DNA from: Cupriavidus basilensis | GTDB lineage: Bacteria; Pseudomonadota; Gammaproteobacteria; Burkholderiales; Burkholderiaceae | Direction of reading: 5' to 3' | Assembly: GCF_000876015.1 (NCBI RefSeq) | Contig: NZ_BBQM01000007.1 | Span: 149,773-213,772 of the forward strand | Length of the DNA: 64,000 nt | Shown here: piece after piece, positions 58,640 through 64,000 of the stretch | Numbering within the stretch: the first letter of the stretch is position 1 | Layout of the letters: each line of letters begins with the position of its first letter | Notes under the pieces: generated by a model | What the model was told of the DNA's origin: nothing | Database searches by the model: none | What the model saw: the letters and a program-made list of their open reading frames with translations, nothing else | Program-made: the position numbers and the translations under genes

Positions 58640-58720
58640 GCTGAACGTCAAGGTCAAAGTCAACATCAAAGTCAAAGTCAAAGTCAAAGTCAAAGTCAAA
58701 GTCAAAATCAACTTCAAAGT
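58640..58720 (+). repeat. GTCAAA hexamer array
   Basis: About ten near-tandem copies of GTCAAA with a few ATCAAC or TTCAAA variants. Its inverted counterpart (TTTGAC units) follows the right arm of the same element (59421-59475), and a shorter version precedes the second element (63296-63365). Confidence 0.8.
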
Positions 58721-59421
58721 CAAAGGCTTTCGCTCCCCCGGAGCGACCTACTTTCTTTTCCCCGAAAAGAAAGTAGGCAAAGAAAGCGGGCTGCCTGGCC
58801 GGCAGGGGCAGAGCCGAACAGGGATACGAGGGTTATTGGTTTCGTGGTGGGGCCTGCGGTTCTGCTGACCTGCTGCCGGTACCGGTTTTGGCGGCCACTA
58901 TCTCTCGGATGGTGTTGGATTCGTGGTGGCGCTGCATGATGGCGGAGGCCCAGGCCCTCCGGGCTGCTGCCGCGTCCGGGGCGGATGGGTGCGTCATAGG
59001 GGCGGTACTGGTTTCGTGGTGGGCGCGGTGGCCCCTGTTCGAGCGCGGTGCCGAACGGTTTTGACTTGAGAGGTCGTCGGGTTCAAAGCAACCCAACACA
59101 CCTGCGCTGGATCCACCACGCCCACCACGAAACCATGCGGGTGCTACGCCGTGGCCGCCCAAACCGGTAACGGCAGATGCTCGAACCAGCAGTGCGCTCG
59201 CCATCATAGGTCTGACCACGAAACCACTACAGCCAGCAGTGTCGTGGCCGCTCGCACCGGTACCGGCAGAATCCCAGCAGAACCACCACCCCCACCACGA
59301 AACCACCAACCCAAGAAACCCTGTTCGGCTCTGCCTCTGCCGGCCAGGCAGCCCGCTTTCTTTGCCTACTTTCTTTTCGGGGAAAAGAAAGTAGGTCGCT
59401 CCGGGGGAGCGAAAGCCTTTG
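58721..59421. repeat. composite palindromic repeat element, copy A
   Basis: A 701-bp element bounded by 101-bp inverted arms (58721-58821 and 59321-59421) that differ at one position. Each arm folds into two hairpins: TCGCTCC-CCC-GGAGCGA and a 14-bp stem CCTACTTTCTTTTC/GAAAAGAAAGTAGG, then a GC-rich CTGCC-TGGCC-GGCAG. The interior has three copies of a TGGTTTCGTGGTGG-like motif followed by three of its reverse complement, so the whole unit is a large imperfect palindrome. Short frames inside encode repeat-like text and share no family, so it is treated as non-coding. The entire 58418-59637 interval holds no other gene. Confidence 0.85.
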
Positions 59422-59637
59422 ACTTTGATGTTGACTTTGACTTTAACTTTAACGTTAAGAAGTTGACTTTGACCTTCAGCCGCTGAAGTTAAGAATTTGA
59501 CTTTGAAGCCGCGTCTCAAGCCGAACCCAACCTTTAAAGAACCCTCCCCCAATAAACCAATAAAAAAAAAGCCCAACACCACAAAAGTGTCAGGCTTCGC
59601 CAACAATAATCATCCCGCCGCCACGCGGCAAGCCAAC

Positions 59638-61155
59638 TCAACCCGCCGCATCCACCACCCCCCCACGCCGCGCGGCGCGCCGCGCCAGCCACCCCAGCAC
59701 CCTCGGAATCACCACCACCGCCACGGTCATCGCCAGGATGGTCGCCGAGATCGGCTGGGTCACGAAGATCGACCAGTCGCCCTGGCTGATCGACAGCGCG
59801 TTGCGCAATTGCTTCTCGGCGATGGGCCCCAGGATCATGCCGACGATCACCGGCGCGGTGGGGAAGTCGAAGCGCCGCATGGCCATGCCCAGCACGCCGA
59901 TCACGAACAGCAGCAGCAGGTCGAACCACGACTGGCGGATGCCGTACGCGCCCAGCCCCGCGAAGATCAGGATGCCGCCGTACAGCAGCGGCGTGGGAAT
60001 GCGCAGCATGCGCACCCACAGGCCGATGGCCGGCAGGTTCAGCACCAGCAGCATCACGTTGCCGATGTAGAGCGAGGCCAGCAGGCCCCACACCAGGTCG
60101 CCCGAGGTCTGGAACAGCATCGGGCCGGGCTGCAGGTTGTAGTTCTGGAACGCCGCCAGCAGGATCGCGGTGGTGTTCGAGGTGGGGATGCCCAGCGTCA
60201 GCAGCGGCGCCAGCGTGGCGGTGACGGCGGCGTTGTTGGCGGCCTCGGGGCCGGCCACGCCTTCGATCGCGCCGACCGTGCCGAACTCGTCCTTGTGCCT
60301 GGACAGCTTCTTCTCGGTGGCGTACGACAGGAAGGTCGGGATCTCCGCGCCGCCGGCCGGGATCAGGCCGAACGGGAAGCCGATGAGGGTGCCGCGGATC
60401 CACGCCGGCACCGAGCGCTTCCAGTCCGACCTGGTCATCATGACGCTGCTGAGCTTGTTGAAGCTGCCGTCGGGCTGCGGGAAGAAGGCGTTGAACAGCG
60501 CCTCGCCGACCGCGAACAGGCCGACCGCCACCACCACGATGTCGATGCCATCGTAGAGCTCCTGCACGTCCATCGAGTAGCGCGTCTGGCCCGACAGCGA
60601 GTCCATGCCGATCAGGCCGATGCCCAGGCCCAGGAACAGGCTGGTCATGCCGCGCAGCAGCGACGAGCCCAGCACCGCGGACACCGTGGTGAAGGCCAGC
60701 AGCATGATCATGAAGTACTCGCCGGGGCCGAACTGCAGCGCCACGTCGGCCGCCACCGGCGCGAACATCGACAGCAGCACGGTGGCGATGGTGCCCGCCG
60801 CGAACGAGCCGATCGCCGCGGTGGCAAGCGCCGGGCCGGCGCGGCCGCTCTTGGCCATCAGGTTGCCTTCCATCGCCGTGACCATCGTCGACGATTCGCC
60901 CGGCGTGTTCATCAGGATGGAGGTGGTCGAGCCGCCATACATGGCGCCGTAGTAGATGCCGGCGAACATGATCAGCGCGGCGGTCGGCTCCACCTTGGTG
61001 GTCAGCGGCAGCAGCATCGCCACCGTCAGCGCCGGGCCGATGCCGGGCAGCACGCCGATGGCGGTGCCGAGGAAGCAGCCCACCAGGGCCCACATCAGGT
61101 TGATCGGGGTGATGGCCACGGCGAAGCCGTGCATCAGCAGGTTGAGAGTGTCCAT
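59638..61155 (-). CDS. tctA: tripartite tricarboxylate transporter, large membrane subunit TctA
   Basis: A 505-residue inner-membrane protein with about 11-12 TM segments, family PF01970. Signature stretches are [23 protein letters not shown] near the start, [42 protein letters not shown] and [19 protein letters not shown]. It forms the channel of a Na+-dependent organic-acid uptake system with TctB and the binding protein TctC. It is last in the tctC-tctB-tctA run, 13 bp after tctB. Confidence 0.96.
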   Translation of the reverse strand: MDTLNLLMHGFAVAITPINLMWALVGCFLGTAIGVLPGIGPALTVAMLLPLTTKVEPTAALIMFAGIYYGAMYGGSTTSILMNTPGESSTMVTAMEGNLMAKSGRAGPALATAAIGSFAAGTIATVLLSMFAPVAADVALQFGPGEYFMIMLLAFTTVSAVLGSSLLRGMTSLFLGLGIGLIGMDSLSGQTRYSMDVQELYDGIDIVVVAVGLFAVGEALFNAFFPQPDGSFNKLSSVMMTRSDWKRSVPAWIRGTLIGFPFGLIPAGGAEIPTFLSYATEKKLSRHKDEFGTVGAIEGVAGPEAANNAAVTATLAPLLTLGIPTSNTTAILLAAFQNYNLQPGPMLFQTSGDLVWGLLASLYIGNVMLLVLNLPAIGLWVRMLRIPTPLLYGGILIFAGLGAYGIRQSWFDLLLLFVIGVLGMAMRRFDFPTAPVIVGMILGPIAEKQLRNALSISQGDWSIFVTQPISATILAMTVAVVVIPRVLGWLARRAARRGGVVDAAG

Positions 61156-61168
61156 GAGTCAGCTCCGG

Positions 61169-61642
61169 TCAGAACCCGGCGACGGGCAGCAGCGGCAGGT
61201 TGATGCCGAGCAGGAATTCGAACAGCGCCCACATCGGCAGCGTGATGCACAGGCCGATGAAGCCGTCGCGCACAAAGCGCTTGCTGCCGTAGCCGCGCGC
61301 CACGCAGACCATCAGCAGCGTCGAGGCCAGCACGAAGCCGAGCGTGCCGATCAGCGCCATGTTGGCCACCAGCCCGGCGGCGACCCACAGGAAGCCGCGG
61401 AAGTTGTGCGGTGCCGAGGGCAGCTCGGCGTCTTCCTCGGGCATGTTGCGAAAGCCCCCGCGGATGCCCTGCCAGGTCAGCGCCGCGCCGCACACGGCCA
61501 GGCCGATGGCGACCAGCGTGGGCATGAAGCGCGGCGACAGCCCGGCATAACCTTCGTCGCCGGAGATGCCCGGCAGGCCGACGAAGAAGAACAGCGAGAG
61601 CAGCAATACGGCAATGCCGATCGCCAGGTGCGAGGGTTTCAT
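61169..61642 (-). CDS. tctB: tripartite tricarboxylate transporter, small membrane subunit TctB
   Basis: A 157-residue protein with four TM segments (about 5-22, 38-58, 82-105, 125-145). The conserved start is KPSHLAIGIAVLLLSLFFF, with LSPRFMPTLVA. ATG 61642 is preferred because AAGGAG lies six bases upstream; a TTG one codon earlier would be too close to that site. It lies between tctC and tctA. Confidence 0.92.
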   Translation of the reverse strand: MKPSHLAIGIAVLLLSLFFFVGLPGISGDEGYAGLSPRFMPTLVAIGLAVCGAALTWQGIRGGFRNMPEEDAELPSAPHNFRGFLWVAAGLVANMALIGTLGFVLASTLLMVCVARGYGSKRFVRDGFIGLCITLPMWALFEFLLGINLPLLPVAGF

Positions 61643-61645
61643 CAA

Positions 61646-61907
61646 GGGCTCCTTCAGGCGGCGGCGCGCTGGCCGGCCGCGGTTTGTCGTCCCCGCGCGG
61701 CGGGGGCCCGGCGACTGATGGTCTGGTCCTGGGTATCGCAGGTGGTGGACACCGGGCCCCCGCCTGCCGCATGCGCACTAGGCGTCACGGTGCGCCGCAG
61801 GCGGGGCCGACAGGTGAAACGGCAAAACGGTGAAACGATGAAGCGGTGAAACGACAAAGCGACACCGCGGCGGCGCCGTCATGCCGGCGCGCGCGCCGGC
61901 ACGGAAC
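61646..61907 (-). promoter_or_regulatory. tctC-tctB spacer with hairpin
   Basis: A 13-bp perfect inverted repeat GGCGGGGGCCCGG (61699-61711) / CCGGGCCCCCGCC (61752-61764) with a 40-nt loop lies between tctC and tctB. It may cause partial termination or protect the tctC message, giving excess binding protein. Nearby 61815-61865 has GTGAAACG-type microrepeats. Confidence 0.45.
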
Positions 61908-62876
61908 TTACTTCGCCACGCCCAGCTCGCGCAGCGTGGTGCCCAGGCGCGCCGACTCGCCGTCCACGAACTTGCCGAACTCGTCGCCGGTCAGCAGGAA
62001 CGGGGTCCAGTCGTTGCGGGTCAGCGCCTCTTTCCAGGTCGGCGTCTCGGTGGCCTTGACCACCGCGTCCACCAGCGCCTTGCGCTGCTCGGCGGTAATG
62101 CCGGGCGCGCCATACACGCCGCGCCAGTTGTAGATCTCCACGTTCACGCCCTGCTCCTTGAGCGTGGGGATGTCGGCGGTGCGTTCCTTCGACGTCACCG
62201 CCAGCGCGCGCATCTTGCCGCTCTTGATGAAGGGCAGGAACTCGGACACGCCGGCGATGCCCACGGTCACGTGGCCGCCGAGGATCGAGGCCGACGCTTC
62301 GCCGCCGCCCTGGAACGGCACGTAGTTGACCTTCTTCGGATCCACGCCGATGTCCTTGGCGATCAGGCCGGCCAGGATGTGGTCGATCGAACCCTTGGAG
62401 CCGCCGCCCCAGCTCACGCTGCCCGGGTTGGCCTTGAGCTGCGTGGTCAGGTCCTTGACCGACTTCAGCGGCGAGTTGGCCGGCACCGTGATGACCATCG
62501 TGTCCGCGTACAGGCGCGCCACCGGCGTGGCGTTCTTGAGCGTGACCGGCGGCTTGTTGGTCTCGATCGCGCCCACCATCACCGCGCCGGTGACGATCAG
62601 CGCGTTGGGGTTGCCCTTGTCGGTGTTGACGAACTGCGTCAGGCCGATGACGCCGCCCGCGCCGCCCTTGTTGTCGTACGCGGCGGTCTTGGCCACGCCG
62701 GCGGCCACCAGCGCGGCGCCCAGCGAGCGGCCGGTCTGGTCGTAGCCGCCGCCCGGGTTGGCGCCGATCATGAACTTGACGTTGTCGAGCGCGAACGCGG
62801 GCGCGGCGGCCACGGTGGCGGCCAGCGCGGCCGAAGCCATGACGGCGTGGGCGAAGCGGTGAATCGAGCGGCGCAT
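61908..62876 (-). CDS. tctC: tripartite tricarboxylate transporter binding protein (Bug/TctC family)
   Basis: A 322-residue periplasmic receptor. Signal peptide MRRSIHRFAHAVMASAALAAT with cleavage near PAFA-LDN. The Bug fold is recognised by FMIGANPGGGYDQTGRSL, NKGGAGGVIGL and the second-lobe GGGEASASILGGHV. Bug proteins bind carboxylates without a charged-residue salt bridge, so the exact ligand is not predictable. ATG 62876 has AGGAG upstream. It leads the tctCBA operon. Confidence 0.95.
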   Translation of the reverse strand: MRRSIHRFAHAVMASAALAATVAAAPAFALDNVKFMIGANPGGGYDQTGRSLGAALVAAGVAKTAAYDNKGGAGGVIGLTQFVNTDKGNPNALIVTGAVMVGAIETNKPPVTLKNATPVARLYADTMVITVPANSPLKSVKDLTTQLKANPGSVSWGGGSKGSIDHILAGLIAKDIGVDPKKVNYVPFQGGGEASASILGGHVTVGIAGVSEFLPFIKSGKMRALAVTSKERTADIPTLKEQGVNVEIYNWRGVYGAPGITAEQRKALVDAVVKATETPTWKEALTRNDWTPFLLTGDEFGKFVDGESARLGTTLRELGVAK

Positions 62877-63365
62877 ATCGGTCTCCTGCTTGTCTTGAAG
62901 GTTGCCGGCGGCCGGGCATGGCATGCGGTGCCTGGCGCGGTCCGGACCGGGGTGCCCGGCTGGTGTGGCGCTGGCGCGGGGCAGGAAGACACCCCCGGCA
63001 CGCCGGGGGGCGAAGGGCTCGTCTCCTGTCCGCCGCTGCGCGTGCATGGCCGGACTTGTTCTTTGAGTTCTTTCCGTGCGGTGGATTGCGCGGATCTGGC
63101 CCTTATGAGCCATGGGGTGGATTCTAGGTGGGGGAAACTGTCAAAAGGCTGTCAATTTGACAGGGAGAGGGGTGGGGTTTACGTGGGGGTGAATGTGTGG
63201 ACATTTGGGGGCTGGGGGGGTGTTTTCTGGGTTTTTTTAATGGTGGGGCGTGGCTTTGGAGGGTTAAATTTAGAGTCTTTAAGAGTCTAAAGTTGACTTC
63301 AAGGTCAAAGGCTTAAATTCAAGAATTTAAAGTCAACTGCTTAACGTCAAAGTCAACATCAAAGT
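62877..63365. promoter_or_regulatory. tctC upstream region and G-rich/GTCAAA flank
   Basis: No gene. 62877-63130 should hold the tctC promoter. A short repeat CTGTCAAAAGGCTGTCAATTTGACAG lies near 63138-63163, with CTGTCAA...TTGACAG forming an inverted repeat that could be an operator. 63170-63260 is G/T-rich; 63270-63365 carries degenerate GTCAAA units leading into copy B. Confidence 0.4.
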
Positions 63366-64000
63366 CAAAGGCTTTCGCGCCCCCGGCGCGACTTACTTTC
63401 TTTTATCCGAAAAGAAAGTAAGCCAAGAAAGCGGACTGCCTGGCCGGCAGGGGCAGAGCCGAACAGTGTTGCTGGTTGTTGGTGGTTTCGTGGTGGGGGT
63501 GGTGGTTCTGCAGGGAATCTGCCGGTACCGGTTTTGGCGGCCACGTTCTCTCGGGTGGTGTTCGATTCGTGGTGGCGCTGCATGATGGCGGTGGTCCGGG
63601 TGGTTCAAGCTGCTGCCGCGACCGGGGTGGATGGGTGCGGCATAGGGACGGTGCTGGATTCGTGGTGGGCGCGGTGGCCCCGGTTTGAACCCGGTGTGGG
63701 ATCTTGAGATGTGCCAGAGGGGAGCGCGCAGCATTCATCGAAACCCAACACACCCGCGCTGGGTCCACCACGCCCACCACGAAACCATGTGGGCGCTATA
63801 TCGTGGTGGCTAAAACCGGTAACGGCAGATGTCCGAACAGGCAGTGCGCTCGCCATCATAGGTCTGACCACGAAACCAATACCGCTAGCAAAGTCGTGGT
63901 GGTCCGCACCGGTAACGGCAGGATACAAACAGAACCACCGTCCCCACGACGAAACCAGCAAGACCAGTAATCCCAATGTTTCTGCCCCTGCCGGCCAGGC
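63366..64000. repeat. composite palindromic repeat element, copy B (cut by window end)
   Basis: Same orientation and layout as copy A. The left arm (63366-63466) is also 101 bp and aligns base for base. The interior is collinear, with shared blocks such as GGTACCGGTTTTGGCGGCCA. The right arm begins near 63977 and runs off the edge. Arm differences from copy A are compensatory within hairpins: TCGCTCC/GGAGCGA becomes TCGCGCC/GGCGCGA, and CCTAC/GTAGG becomes CTTAC/GTAAG. No gene is seen in 62877-64000. Confidence 0.8.

Noticed and set aside
58640..58868. Lysine/valine repeat peptide from the GTCAAA array
   Set aside because: A direct translation of the hexamer repeat with no start context; treated as repeat DNA.
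58660..59420. CRISPR array considered for the repeats near tctCBA
   Set aside because: Units are not regularly spaced, are arranged as inverted copies rather than direct repeats with unique spacers, and no cas gene is present.
59151..59486. Short frame inside composite element A encoding repeated RTGTGRIPAEPPPP-like text
   Set aside because: It arises from the repeat element itself; similar peptides occur in several frames and on both strands, so coding is unlikely.
59497..61203. Plus-strand frame opposite tctA
   Set aside because: His/Arg/Ala-rich shadow of the transporter gene.

Overview
The window is high-GC, densely coded DNA from a betaproteobacterium of the Burkholderiaceae, most like Cupriavidus or Ralstonia. 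The support is gene content and order: divergent lrp and phhAB, rsmB-DUF4390-ntrY-ntrX in one run, def-fmt-(lysE remnant)-htpX, LysM-dprA-thioredoxin-topB, cstA with a two-component pair, GTP-dependent pckG, and a tctCBA tripartite tricarboxylate transporter with a Bug-type binding protein. Most of this is core chromosome. No rRNA, CRISPR array or insertion sequence was seen. One tRNA gene (tRNA-Phe, GAA) is present.

Layout. 1-5.5 kb: an alpha-2-macroglobulin gene cut by the left edge. 5.7-7.8 kb: Lrp/AsnC regulator divergent from phenylalanine hydroxylase and pterin dehydratase. 7.9-10.3 kb: TctD/TctE-like two-component system. 10.3-10.9 kb: SET-domain methyltransferase. 10.9-12.8 kb: a gene-poor region with exact DnaA boxes, ten GTATAC palindromes, an IHF-consensus site and a CTA-repeat tract, next to the HU gene; it looks like a replication origin or DnaA-binding locus. 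12.7-20 kb: DUF2272 lipoprotein, RarD permease, orphan TRAP binding protein, LamB-like porin, PAS-GGDEF enzyme. 20.2-21.5 kb: RhuM-Fic protein beside tRNA-Phe. 21.5-30.2 kb (minus strand): NtrX-like and NtrY-like proteins, DUF4390, RsmB, HtpX, Fmt and Def. 30.4-36 kb (plus strand): LysM protein, DprA, thioredoxin-like protein, topoisomerase III. 36-38.3 kb: LysR regulator, secreted FTDG-repeat protein, glycine-zipper protein. 38.5-43.3 kb: YbdD-CstA divergent from a Cache histidine kinase and response regulator. 43.3-48.5 kb: PckG, a D-2-hydroxyacid dehydrogenase and a HipBA toxin-antitoxin pair. 48.8-55.9 kb: MFS exporter, RND pump pair, ChaN-like lipoprotein. 55.9-58.4 kb: glutathione reductase-like enzyme and patatin. 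58.5-64 kb: tctCBA between two copies of a large composite palindromic repeat, the second cut by the right edge.

The genes form several small functional sets: aromatic amino-acid catabolism (lrp, phhA, phhB), formyl-methionine handling (fmt, def), carbon-starvation uptake with a likely sensor pair (cstA, ybdD, TCS) near gluconeogenic pckG, and organic-acid uptake (tctCBA, the TRAP binding protein, perhaps the TctDE-like pair). The most unusual parts are non-coding: the DnaA-box/GTATAC region near 11-12.8 kb and the paired composite palindromes around tctCBA, whose hairpin stems show compensatory changes between copies.
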